Of a stretch of 54,413 nt of DNA, positions 16,746-24,606 are shown piece by piece. The notes below the pieces were generated by a model. It worked only from the letters and a program-made list of their open reading frames with translations, was not told where the DNA came from and did no database searches. Source of the stretch: Opitutia bacterium (GTDB lineage Bacteria; Verrucomicrobiota; Verrucomicrobiia; Opitutales; Opitutaceae); assembly GCA_947458705.1 (NCBI GenBank), contig CANHAH010000004.1:1-54413 (forward strand), read 5' to 3'. The translations under genes were made by a program, and so were the position numbers. Position 1 is the stretch's first letter. Each line of letters begins with the position of its first letter.

Positions 16746-17122
16746 AGCGCCTCTGGAATATGTCGGATCGGAAGCGGCGGGACATTGCCTGCGCTAGCGA
16801 GCCCTAGACGGTAATGCCAATAATGCCACGACCGAGCGCTGAACTGTCCAGCTTCAGCTTGTTGCAAGACAACGATCAGGCGGTCCTCGCCCAATGAATC
16901 GACCAAAAGGCAAACATCGGATAAAACCCCAATATTCATCACCTGAGCGATGATTCGCGCAGGAAAGTCCATTGATTCCTCGGCTGAAAACCACCATATG
17001 TATTTGCCTGCTAATTTAAGCAGAAGATCTCGATGCTCCACCAACATGCTTTGCAGCAGAGATGGGGCGTCGGTCGCCCCGTGCGCAGCAAGCGCGTCAG
17101 GGGATGTATTTACTAAAGACAT
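16742..17122 (-). CDS. Short partner (probable antitoxin) of the AbiEii-type toxin
   Basis: A protein of 126 residues with no recognised enzyme motif. The middle part has the look of small proteins that precede AbiEii-like toxins: a Trp-rich opening (KYIWWFSAE), then DFPARIIAQVMNIGVLSDV, GEDRLIVVLQQAEAGQFSARSW and HYWHYRLGL. I recall this pattern as DUF6922-like, but could not confirm it. It overlaps the toxin gene by 4 bases and is the first gene of the pair, so an antitoxin role is likely. No helix-turn-helix is evident, so how it might act on its promoter is unclear. Confidence 0.65.
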   Translation of the reverse strand: MSLVNTSPDALAAHGATDAPSLLQSMLVEHRDLLLKLAGKYIWWFSAEESMDFPARIIAQVMNIGVLSDVCLLVDSLGEDRLIVVLQQAEAGQFSARSWHYWHYRLGLASAGNVPPLPIRHIPEAL

Positions 17123-17526
17123 CGGTGGATGAAGAGTAGATTAATGATCGCATAATCCAAGCTGGAATCAAACGCACTCCCTGTTTTCGAACATAAGCCG
17201 CCAAATCATCCCGGCCCAAGAAGCGGTCTTCAATCTGTCCTCGTGCATTTTATGGCCATTTTAATTATATACCGCCGTGATTAAAAATTTCTTCACTCAC
17301 CCGAGTTTATTTTACGCGACACCGTATCACGCCTGAAAGGTCTCCTTGGCTTAGTCCTGCCGTCAAAGCTCACCCGACTTACATCTACGATACTTATACT
17401 ACGGTCATCAACCTACCGTCAAATGCGGCATCATTTCACCTTGATACAGGGTATGGCTGCTTGCGTGTAGCATGCCTCGTAAAAACAGGCTTGCTGGCGC
17501 ACATAATTATGTGCGATTTTTTAGCT
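17123..17526. other. Intergenic region with gene-fragment remnants
   Basis: Two things are visible. On the minus strand a frame is open from 17249 to a stop at 17097 (50 codons, no ATG). Its composition is coding-like (IEDRFLGRDDLAAYVRKQ) and it overlaps the start of the short antitoxin gene. It may be a decayed gene. Positions 17259-17375 are a degenerate copy of the start of the DUF6702 gene, listed separately. The remaining 150 bases before the Phd gene hold its promoter. Confidence 0.5.
17259..17375 (+). pseudogene. Degenerate duplicate of the 5' end of the DUF6702 gene
   Basis: This stretch aligns with 18202-18318 almost without gaps. Both share TTTTAATTA, a GTGATTAAA start, GTTTATTTT, then ATCACGCCTGAA and a CTTGGCTTAGTCCT / CTTCGGCTTGGCCCT segment. 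Translated from the GTG at about 17277, it gives MIKNFFTHPSLFYATPYHA and then a stop. The intact gene starts MIKFFLMPSGLFLWGATSR. The copy therefore includes promoter, start and about 30 codons, and is dead. The Phd/RelE pair lies between the two copies. Confidence 0.75.
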
Positions 17527-17826
17527 ATGAAATTGTTGCTTAAAGAAGACGTCGTGAGCCTGACGGATTTCGCACGCAAAACACGTGAACACACTGAGTC
17601 ACTGGCTAAGACTCACCGGCCTCGGGTTCTGACTCAAAACGGCAAGGCGGCAGCTGTGGTCATGTCGACGGCGGCATTTGAAGAATTGGTCGGCGATGCC
17701 GAGGAACACCGACTGAGTCTTCGCTTGCAGGATGCCTTAGAGGCATATGCTGAGGGCGATCGTGGCCAACCTGCGGCCAAAGTATTCCGGCGGTTGCGCA
17801 CTAAACTACCGGCGAAAGGGACATGA
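17527..17826 (+). CDS. Phd/YefM-family antitoxin
   Basis: A 99-residue protein with the typical N-terminal fold: MKLLLKEDVVSLTDFARKTR, then a basic THRPRVLTQNGKAAAVVMS strand-turn-strand, and AAFEELVGDAEEHRLSLRLQ. The C-terminal part (EAYAEGDRGQPAAKVFRRLR) should wrap the toxin. The start at ATG 17527 fits the family. An in-frame TTG at 17461 would add 22 unrelated residues. The antitoxin binds and represses its own promoter in this family. The toxin gene overlaps its end by 4 bases. Confidence 0.88.
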   Translation: MKLLLKEDVVSLTDFARKTREHTESLAKTHRPRVLTQNGKAAAVVMSTAAFEELVGDAEEHRLSLRLQDALEAYAEGDRGQPAAKVFRRLRTKLPAKGT

Positions 17827-18167
17827 ACTGGGAACTGCGAATCTCGTCCGAGGCGAAGGCATGCCTCAAAGAGCAGATCCAGTGGTATAAATCGGAAGAA
17901 AAGCACGGCGGATCTGAATTGGCCAGCCGTTGGCTTGCCATGATTGAGGTGGGGATGACCGAGCTTTGCAAGGGCCCTAAAAAACATGGTTTTGCTCCAG
18001 AGAACGGGCGCTGGAATCAAGATTTAAATATTCGGCAGATGCACTTCAAACCATGGAAAACAAAGTCCGACTGGCGTGTGCTATATGTCCTCGACGAGAC
18101 TAGTGGTGTCATCACAATTCTTCAGGTGCAGCATGAGCGTCGTAAATTGCTTTTTGAAAAGCAGTGA
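17823..18167 (+). CDS. RelE/ParE-superfamily toxin
   Basis: A 114-residue protein, the second gene of the pair (ATGA overlap with the Phd gene). It has the compact alpha/beta pattern of the superfamily: an N-terminal strand (WELRISSEAKACLKEQIQWY), a helical hairpin, then IRQMHFKPWKTKSDWRVLYV and ITILQVQHERRKLLF. RelE-type members cut mRNA on the ribosome and ParE-type members poison gyrase. The sequence does not settle which. It is probably functional, since no interruption is seen. Confidence 0.85.
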   Translation: MNWELRISSEAKACLKEQIQWYKSEEKHGGSELASRWLAMIEVGMTELCKGPKKHGFAPENGRWNQDLNIRQMHFKPWKTKSDWRVLYVLDETSGVITILQVQHERRKLLFEKQ

Positions 18168-18219
18168 TGGACGAGCCTTTCACTTCTCGCTCCAAGTTAA
18201 TTTTTAATTACATAGCGCT

Positions 18220-18783
18220 GTGATTAAATTTTTTTTAATGCCCTCAGGTTTATTTTTATGGGGCGCCACATCACGCCTGAATGCACTCTTCGGCTTGGCC
18301 CTCGCCTCGACACTCATGCCCGCCGCTCACGCGCATCCAATTCGCACCAGTTACGCCGAGGCCGATTTTCGCTCTGAAACCCAAAAATTCGAAATCGCCC
18401 TCCGTGTTTACCCCGACGACCTCGAGGCCGCTCTCTCCGCGCACGCTGGCCACCCCATCACCCTAGCCCGCACGGCACCGCCCGCTTTCGATCTCGCCCT
18501 GCTCGCCTACCTCCGCGCCACTTTTCTTTTGCGTGCAGCTGACGGCACTACACCCGTCCTTTATCTGCTCGGCCGTGAGCTTAAGGATAACGCGCAACAC
18601 CTCTGGATCTATTTTGATTGCACGCTCCCTGGCGGCCCCACCGGAGCACGTCTGTCGCACCGCATCCTGCGCGACACCTTCCCAGAACAACTCAACGCCC
18701 TGCGCCTGGGTCAAAAAGGCCAAACATTACTATTCCTCAACGACACCGAAAAAGAGCTCGCCCCGAGGCCCGCAAAACCATGA
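18220..18783 (+). CDS. DUF6702 family exported protein
   Basis: A protein of 187 residues. A signal peptide ends at PAAHA-HPIRTSYAEADF, and the segment HPI-x-x-S-Y-A-E with RVYPDDLEAALS is the mark of the DUF6702 family. The middle contains a run of beta strands (HLWIYFDCTLP). Family members of this type often sit next to M1 peptidases and HupE/UreJ-like membrane proteins, but their function is unknown. Here the M1 gene lies upstream, separated by the TA genes, which suggests these were inserted into an older pair. The GTG at 18220 or the ATG at 18238 may be the start. The duplicated fragment at 17259 supports the GTG. Confidence 0.75.
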   Translation: MIKFFLMPSGLFLWGATSRLNALFGLALASTLMPAAHAHPIRTSYAEADFRSETQKFEIALRVYPDDLEAALSAHAGHPITLARTAPPAFDLALLAYLRATFLLRAADGTTPVLYLLGRELKDNAQHLWIYFDCTLPGGPTGARLSHRILRDTFPEQLNALRLGQKGQTLLFLNDTEKELAPRPAKP

Positions 18784-18810
18784 GGGCACGCTTGCTCCTA
18801 GCGCCCGTTT

Positions 18811-18835
18811 TGTCGATTTACCTACAAGTTGGCCG
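18811..18835 (+). repeat. Left terminal inverted repeat of the IS21-like element
   Basis: Begins TGTCGATT and ends CTACAAGTTGGCCG. It matches the reverse complement of 19109-19133 at 22 of 25 positions. Confidence 0.8.
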
Positions 18836-19108
18836 CCGTGGACAGCTTGTGCTTCCGGTCGGGGGTTGGCCAACATGGGCCTTAATCTAAAACGGAGATC
18901 TGGATCGACCAGATGCACCTCGCGATGACCGACGTGCTCTGCGACCCTGCAAACGAAATGGGTGATTGGTATGAGGCCACCGCTCACTAAGCGCGATTCC
19001 GGTCAACTTGTAGTTCATTTCTGTGATTTCGGCTACCTTGTGCGACCACTCCTAAAAACCGAGAGTCTGGCCTCCTCGGGCGGGCCGGACAACTCGTGGT
19101 TCCAGCCA

Positions 19109-19133
19109 CGGCCAACTTGTAGTACAATCGACA
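19109..19133 (-). repeat. Right terminal inverted repeat of the IS21-like element
   Basis: Mirror of the left end, closing with AATCGACA. The flanking CGTTT is the second copy of the target duplication. Confidence 0.8.
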
Positions 19134-19274
19134 CGTTTTCATGCTGTTTAAGGTCTAACGTTAAACTTAGGAACCTGTTTCCGCCTTGAGCATCTGCACG
19201 ACGACGCGCATAACGTCCCTATCGCTGCGGACTGCACCCTCGCCCTAACCGCCACCCCTCCGCCGCCACTTTCC

Positions 19275-20891
19275 ATGAAGTCCTACGCATCGTCCTACGC
19301 TAAACTCCCGCTTTGGATCTTCTTTCTTAGCGATGCCGCGCTCCTTGGTGCCGCCGCCTTCCTCGCCACCCGCGCCGCTCGTCCGCTCAACGGTGAGACC
19401 GTATTTCTCATTACCGCCCTCGTTCTCGCTGGCGCCCTGGTCGCTTTAGTCCCGCTCGTCGCACGCTACGAACGCATTAAAAACGAAACCCTCGACGACC
19501 GCCAACGCGCCCTCGAAACCCTAGCGCGCACGCTGACCGCCGCTGCCGAGCAGATCAGTATCGCCACCGCCGGCATCGATGAAATCACCGGCCTCACCCA
19601 AAAAAATCTTAAGAAAACCGAGCAACTCACCGCGGCCTTTACTGCCAGCGCGACCGGCACGCCTGCGGCCGCCATACCCGACACTCGCTCCCACGAGCAA
19701 CTCAGCGCCGCCGCAGAGCAACTCACCCAAGCCGCCGCCCGCCTCACTCAGCTCGAGTCTACGACTCGCCAGCAACTCGAAGCCACGCGCGAAACCCTCG
19801 CCCAAATCACGGCTAAGCCCGCCCCCCAACCCCTAGCAATCACGCCGACCGGCCTGGACGAGAAAATCGCCGCCACCCTCGCCGCCCTCGACGCCAAAAT
19901 TGCCACGCTCTCCACCAGCGTTGTCGCCCCGACCGCCCCCAGCTCTGGCGAAACCAACGAAACGCGTCGCCCGCGCAAAGTCCGCCGAGAGGAAGCGGCC
20001 GTCGAACCGGTATCCGCTACGGTCGTACTTGAATCGCCAGCCGAACCCGTCGCCACGCCCCGCGCTCCCGTCGAGCCCGCGCCTGCTCCCGTCCAAGAAT
20101 TCACCGCTTCTGTATTAGAGCCGACTCCGGAACCCACGCCCGTTCCGGTCTTAGAACTCACCGAAGCCGCGCCGACGCCCGCGAACCTTTCGCTCGAAAT
20201 CATCCCCGCACCCGCCGCCACCGAAACTCCCGCGCCCGAAGCCGCGCCGAGCCCGACCAGCGAACCCGCGCAGGCGCAGGCGCCCGTGATCGAAAATCAG
20301 GCCGTTGAGTCGCCCAAAACACCCCGCAAACGGGCGCCCAAAAAACTTCCCGCGCCCGCCAACGAAGCTGCCTTGGCCTCGACCCCCGAGGTCGCGCCCG
20401 CGCCTATCGTAACGCCAAGCCCCGTTGAAACCACCACGCTAGCGGAACCCGAACCCGTAGCGTCGAAACCTGTTCCTTCGACCCCCGAGCCTAAACCCGC
20501 CCCGGCGCCGGCCGCTCCGCCCGCGGTGGATGAATTCGTCCAATTTGCCCCAGACGAACTCACCTCGTCCTCTCCCGCCGCTGAATTCAAACTGCACAGC
20601 CCCGACGCGACCGTCTCCTCTGTCACCGCAGATGGCGCCACGCGTCTGCTCGCCACGGCTTATATCGGTATCGGCAACCGTCTCTTCATCCGCGGCGAAG
20701 GCCCGGGCCTATCTTGGGAAAAAGGCGTCCCGCTTGGTTTTGTCTCCATCGGAAAATGGCGCTGGGAGACGACCGAAACCGCCGCGACCGTGACGTTTAA
20801 ACTCTACAAAAATGATACCGTCGAATGCACGACGCTCGGTGAGCAATCCATCGCGCCCGGCCACCTCACGGAAGTCACCGCGACGTTCTAA
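19275..20891 (+). CDS. Pro/Ala-rich membrane-anchored protein with a conserved C-terminal domain
   Basis: A protein of 538 residues in four parts. Two membrane helices (about residues 13-33 and 42-62) are followed by a coiled-coil-like region (about 70-200, rich in Leu, Gln, Glu and Ala). A very long Pro/Ala/Glu linker with PAP-type repeats comes next (about 220-430). The C-terminal domain of about 100 residues contains ATAYIGIGNRLFIRGEGPG and VSIGKWRWET. That last domain resembles one I recall in other Verrucomicrobiota proteins and looks like a beta-sandwich. No function is assigned. The topology suggests an inner-membrane anchor with a soluble arm that could span the periplasm or reach a partner. 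Confidence 0.75.
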   Translation: MKSYASSYAKLPLWIFFLSDAALLGAAAFLATRAARPLNGETVFLITALVLAGALVALVPLVARYERIKNETLDDRQRALETLARTLTAAAEQISIATAGIDEITGLTQKNLKKTEQLTAAFTASATGTPAAAIPDTRSHEQLSAAAEQLTQAAARLTQLESTTRQQLEATRETLAQITAKPAPQPLAITPTGLDEKIAATLAALDAKIATLSTSVVAPTAPSSGETNETRRPRKVRREEAAVEPVSATVVLESPAEPVATPRAPVEPAPAPVQEFTASVLEPTPEPTPVPVLELTEAAPTPANLSLEIIPAPAATETPAPEAAPSPTSEPAQAQAPVIENQAVESPKTPRKRAPKKLPAPANEAALASTPEVAPAPIVTPSPVETTTLAEPEPVASKPVPSTPEPKPAPAPAAPPAVDEFVQFAPDELTSSSPAAEFKLHSPDATVSSVTADGATRLLATAYIGIGNRLFIRGEGPGLSWEKGVPLGFVSIGKWRWETTETAATVTFKLYKNDTVECTTLGEQSIAPGHLTEVTATF

Positions 20892-20937
20892 TCTGAGGTG
20901 CGGCGAGCACGTTAAGCCGCGCCAGCAGGTAGATTTT

Positions 20938-21153
20938 TTAGTAATGCGGCGGGCGCTCGTCCTTGAGGTCGCCGCCTTCGTCGCGTCCGGCACTGGAGCC
21001 GCTCTCACTCGCGCGTTCGCGCAGCATCCGCAGTTCGGCCCGCAAGCGCACAACCGCATCACCCAGCTCGAGCATGACTTTATCTTGCGCGGTCACGTGG
21101 CGCTCGAGGTAGGCGACTTTTTCTTCAAGCCGCACGATGCGTTCGTCATTCAT
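20938..21153 (-). CDS. slyX: SlyX family protein
   Basis: A 71-residue protein that is almost entirely a heptad coiled coil (MNDERIVRLEEKVAYLERHV, then VMLELGDAVVRLRAELRML). It ends in ERPPHY, the PPHY tail typical of SlyX. The ATG at 21153 was chosen because the family starts just before the coiled coil. An upstream extension to 21330 would be out of character. The function is unknown in the family. It lies 59 bp downstream of the yyaL-type gene on the same strand and is probably cotranscribed with it. Confidence 0.8.
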   Translation of the reverse strand: MNDERIVRLEEKVAYLERHVTAQDKVMLELGDAVVRLRAELRMLRERASESGSSAGRDEGGDLKDERPPHY

Positions 21154-21212
21154 ACGCGTAACCCGTGGCGCATTTTTAGCCTCGGGCAATGCGCAAAAAT
21201 TCTGGACGAGCG

Positions 21213-23351
21213 TTAACCTGCCAAAACCCGCTGTAATTGCTCTGGCTCCACCACGGGCAACTGACAGGTAAAATCCTCGCAGACGTAAGCTGCGGCCCGG
21301 CCCGCCAAAGGCCCCATCGGCGCCGTCCATACCAACGCTGGGTCCGCTCGCACCAAGGTGCGACGCGGCCCGAATTTTTCATGGACCACCGCCGCTAAAG
21401 CCCGAAAATCTTCCGCTCCTGGATCGCCCGCGAGCACCACGTGGCGCGGCGGCAAAAACGCCAACTCCAGCGCGCACAACAACTGCGGCAAACCCTGGGG
21501 CACGCGGCTCCATTGCGTTTGCAGCGCCGCCACGGTCGCTACGCCGCGTCGCCGATAATCGGCCTGGGCCGCATCACCACCGAGCAACGCCGCCAAACGG
21601 AAAAGATTCATCGCTGCGACCGAACTCGGGGCTGGCTCAGCGCCGTCGTAATCTTCCTTGAGCCGCACGACAATATCAGCCGCACCCGCCGCCGAGTTAA
21701 AATAACCGCCCTCTGCTTCGTCCCAAAATAAGCGATCCATCGTCGTCTGTAATCGCTCCGCCCAACGCAACCAACGCAGCTCAAAGGTCGCCTCATACAA
21801 ATCGAGTAGCCCTTGCACAAAGCAGGCGTAATCTTCCGCAAAGCCCTCGCTCGCCGCCCGCGCGCCACGCCACGAACGGTACAACACCCCGCGCGTTTCA
21901 TCATAGAGTTCCCGGGCGACAAATTCCGCCGCGCCACGCGCCGCCGCGAGACAACGTTCATCGCCGAGCACCTGCGCTCCGCGCGCCAACGCCGAGATCA
22001 TGAGCCCGTTCCAGGCCGTGATGACTTTGTCATCCAACAACGGCCGCGGGCGGGCAGCGCGCGCCGCTTTCACTTTAGCAAGAGCCGTCCTCAAGCGTTC
22101 GCTCGCTTGCTCGGTTGTGAGTCCCGCCGCCCGCGCCGATTCCGCTAAGGGTCGCACTTGTTGGAGAATATTTTTTCCCGTGAACTCTCCCTGCGGATCA
22201 AGTTGCGAGGGGACATTTCCCTCAAGCTGCACGCCAAAATGTGCACCAAAAAAATCTGCGTCGGCGCCTAATACCTCGCGCAATTCCGCCTGCGTCCACA
22301 CGTAGAATGCCCCTTCGGCGTGCGATCCGTCCGTCGCGCCGGGCACCGTGCTATCGGCATCTTCCGCTGAGTAAAATCCTCCGTGCGGGCCCGTGAGTTG
22401 CTCCGCGACGTAGTCAAAAATATCCCGCGCGATCCATGCGTAACGCTCATCGCTGCTGGCCTGCTTCATTTCGAGCGCGTTAAGCGCGATCTGCGCTTGG
22501 TCATAAAGCATTTTTTCAAAATGCGGCACGAACCACGCCTCATCCACGGAGTAACGATGAAAGCCGCCGCCAACATGATCGTGAATCCCGCCCTGGGCCA
22601 TCCGCCTCAGCGTGTGGCCCGCCATATCGGTCGCCGCTCGGCCCAACTCTGAGGCGACGCCTTGCTGCGCGGCGCAGCGAAATAAAAAGGTGAGGTTACT
22701 CGCGCGTGGAAATTTCGGGGCACCGCCAAACCCGCCGTGCGTTGGATCAAAGGCGTCGTAATAATACTGGAAGCCCTTTTCAAAGGCCGCGCCCGCGGCC
22801 TCGGCCAAATCCACCGCAGGCTCAACTGCATCAGAAGCGGCTTCGCCCGCACCCCGGTTGCGCAGGGCCCCGAGCACACGCTCACTTTCGGACACGAGTT
22901 TGTCGCGCTCATTTTTCCAACCGCCTACAATCGCACGTAAAATAGAAGTAAAGCCCGGACGTCCTTGACGATCCTGGGGCGGAAAATACGTGCCGCCGAA
23001 AAATGGTTTTAACTCCGGCGTGAGCCATGCCGAAAGCGGCCAACCGCCGTGGCCGGTGAGCGCCTGCACATAGGCCATGTAAACCTTGTCCACATCGGGC
23101 CGTTCTTCACGGTCCACTTTAACCGCAATAAAATGCTCGTTGAGCAGAGCGGCCACCGCTTCGTCTTCGAACGATTCGTGTGCCATCACATGACACCAAT
23201 GGCACGTCGCGTAACCGATGCTTAGGAAAATCGGTTTTTCTTCGGCGCGCGCGCGGGCGAATGCAGCCTCACCCCAAGGCAACCATTGGACCGGGTTTTC
23301 GGCGTGTTGAAGGAGGTAGGGCGACTTTTCGTGGGCGAGCGCGTTGGGCAT
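21213..23351 (-). CDS. yyaL: Thioredoxin-domain / DUF255 protein (YyaL type)
   Basis: A protein of 712 residues. The N-terminal thioredoxin-like domain carries the CHWCH motif (Cys50 and Cys53) within [17 protein letters not shown]. It continues to [13 protein letters not shown] and [11 protein letters not shown], as in the YyaL/SSP411 family. A long alpha-toroid domain resembling N-acylglucosamine epimerase/cellobiose epimerase folds follows ([46 protein letters not shown]). The length is normal. The biochemical role is unsettled in bacteria. No signal peptide, hence cytoplasmic. A terminator of the preceding gene at 23393-23418 separates it from the deoxyhypusine synthase-like gene. Confidence 0.92.
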   Translation of the reverse strand: MPNALAHEKSPYLLQHAENPVQWLPWGEAAFARARAEEKPIFLSIGYATCHWCHVMAHESFEDEAVAALLNEHFIAVKVDREERPDVDKVYMAYVQALTGHGGWPLSAWLTPELKPFFGGTYFPPQDRQGRPGFTSILRAIVGGWKNERDKLVSESERVLGALRNRGAGEAASDAVEPAVDLAEAAGAAFEKGFQYYYDAFDPTHGGFGGAPKFPRASNLTFLFRCAAQQGVASELGRAATDMAGHTLRRMAQGGIHDHVGGGFHRYSVDEAWFVPHFEKMLYDQAQIALNALEMKQASSDERYAWIARDIFDYVAEQLTGPHGGFYSAEDADSTVPGATDGSHAEGAFYVWTQAELREVLGADADFFGAHFGVQLEGNVPSQLDPQGEFTGKNILQQVRPLAESARAAGLTTEQASERLRTALAKVKAARAARPRPLLDDKVITAWNGLMISALARGAQVLGDERCLAAARGAAEFVARELYDETRGVLYRSWRGARAASEGFAEDYACFVQGLLDLYEATFELRWLRWAERLQTTMDRLFWDEAEGGYFNSAAGAADIVVRLKEDYDGAEPAPSSVAAMNLFRLAALLGGDAAQADYRRRGVATVAALQTQWSRVPQGLPQLLCALELAFLPPRHVVLAGDPGAEDFRALAAVVHEKFGPRRTLVRADPALVWTAPMGPLAGRAAAYVCEDFTCQLPVVEPEQLQRVLAG

Positions 23352-23392
23352 GCGGACAAAGACTCCACGAAACTGGGGCCCGACACGAAAAC

Positions 23393-23418
23393 AAAAAAAG
23401 AGCGCCGTTTGGGCGCTC
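23393..23418 (-). terminator. Rho-independent terminator after the deoxyhypusine synthase-like gene
   Basis: On the minus strand, GAGCGCC and GGCGCTC flank a short loop (CAAAC) and are followed by seven T. It lies about 45 bases past the stop of the gene ending at 23464. Confidence 0.85.
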
Positions 23419-23463
23419 CTTTGAGTTTCGAACGTAACTCAGGTAATTAAACGCCGGAACGAC

Positions 23464-24510
23464 TTACTTACCGAGGACCCAGTTAAAGATCAACGGCGCG
23501 ACGATGGTCGCATCGCTCTCAACGATGAATTTCGGCGTCGAGCCGGCGAGTTTACCCCAGGTGATTTTCTCGTTAGGGACGGCACCAGAATAGCTGCCGT
23601 AGCTCGTGGTTGAATCGCTGATTTGCGCAAAGTAACCCCAGAGCGGCACGCCGTCGCGGCCGAGATCTTGGTGCAACATCGGCACGACGCAGATCGGGAA
23701 ATCACCCGCGATACCGCCGCCAATTTGGAAGAAGCCGATCGAGCCTTCGCCGTTCTTCATGAGTTTCGCGGTCTGCGTGTACCACTCGGCGAGCCAGGTC
23801 ATGTATTCGATGCCAGTGCGCACAGTGTGAACGTTTTTAATTTCGCCGGTGACAACGCGGCCGGCGTACATGTTGCCGAGCGTAGCGTCTTCCCAGCCGG
23901 GGACGATGATCGGGAGGTTTTTCTCGCAAGCGGCGAGCATCCAGGAATTTTTCGGATCAATCTGGTAGCTCTTCTTCAACTTACCGCCGCGCAAAATTTT
24001 ATACATGAACTCGTGCGGGAAATAGCGTTCGCCGGCTTGGTCAGCCTTGGTCCATTCGTCCGCGACGACGGCCTCGATGCGGCGCATGGCTTCCATCTCG
24101 GGGATGCACGTGTCGGTCACGCGGTTCATGTGGCGCTTAACAAGCTTCACTTCGTCCTCGGCCGTGAGGTGGCGGTAGTTTGGCACGCGCTCGTAGTAGT
24201 CGTGAGCGACCAGGTTAAAAATGTCTTCCTCAAGATTCGCGCCGGTGCAAACGATGGCGTGGACCTTGTCCTTGCGAATCATTTCAGCGAGCGAGATACC
24301 GAGTTCGGCGGTGGACATCGCCCCAGCGAGCGTGACGAGCATCTTGCCGCCGGCTTTGAGGTGAGTCTCGTAACCCTTGGCAGTGTCGAGAAGCGCGGCC
24401 GCGTTAAAGTGGCGGTAATGCTGCGCGATAAATTTGGAAACCGGACCTTTCTTGGCCGCGAGGGCGGCGTTGATGTCTTCCGGGCGTTTGGTCTGACGTT
24501 TAGCTTTCAT
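23464..24510 (-). CDS. Deoxyhypusine synthase-like enzyme
   Basis: A protein of 348 residues that aligns in outline with the deoxyhypusine synthase family: AGAMSTAELG near the N-terminus, VCTGANLEEDIFN (residues 87-99), PIIVPGWEDATLGN, FFQIGGGIAGDFPI, QISDSTTSYGSYSGAVPNEK, then ITWGKLAG. The Lys of WGK (residue 320) matches the Lys that carries the aminobutyl intermediate, so the enzyme should transfer an aminobutyl group from spermidine. Bacteria lack eIF5A, so bacterial members probably make a polyamine such as homospermidine. The start at 24510 avoids 15 extra residues upstream. A terminator follows. The divergent transporter gene starts 96 bp away. Confidence 0.88.
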   Translation of the reverse strand: MKAKRQTKRPEDINAALAAKKGPVSKFIAQHYRHFNAAALLDTAKGYETHLKAGGKMLVTLAGAMSTAELGISLAEMIRKDKVHAIVCTGANLEEDIFNLVAHDYYERVPNYRHLTAEDEVKLVKRHMNRVTDTCIPEMEAMRRIEAVVADEWTKADQAGERYFPHEFMYKILRGGKLKKSYQIDPKNSWMLAACEKNLPIIVPGWEDATLGNMYAGRVVTGEIKNVHTVRTGIEYMTWLAEWYTQTAKLMKNGEGSIGFFQIGGGIAGDFPICVVPMLHQDLGRDGVPLWGYFAQISDSTTSYGSYSGAVPNEKITWGKLAGSTPKFIVESDATIVAPLIFNWVLGK

Positions 24511-24606
24511 AAAATGTGCATCGAGAAATAGCCGGGCGATGAAACGCAACGCCATGAAAAAATCTTCGCATAAGCGCCAACCTTCCGTTCACGTGACGCC
24601 CCGCTG

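Larger units (their letters stand above)
18811..19133. mobile_element. 323-bp non-autonomous IS21-like element (MITE or internal-deletion remnant)
   Basis: The ends are inverted repeats of 25 bp with 22 matches: TGTCGATT, three variable bases, then CTACAAGTTGGCCG on the left. The reverse complement of 19109-19133 gives the right end. Both termini begin TGT. The 5 bases before the element (CGTTT, 18806-18810) are repeated right after it (19134-19138), a target-site duplication. More copies of the CAACTTGTAG word lie inside near the right end (19002-19012), as in IS21-family ends with multiple subterminal repeats. No transposase is left: the interior has only short open frames. The family assignment rests on the TG..CA ends, the subterminal repeats and the duplication length. 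Confidence 0.75.
18784..19274. other. Intergenic region occupied mainly by a small mobile element
   Basis: The interval contains the IS21-like element at 18811-19133. Positions 19134-19274 show no gene and presumably carry the promoter of the membrane-protein gene at 19275. Confidence 0.6.

Noticed and set aside
18811-19133. An integron attC site or gene cassette for the region after the DUF6702 gene
   Set aside because: The inverted ends begin TGT, lie 323 bp apart and have a target duplication. The attC core sequences are absent, so a transposon-type element fits better.
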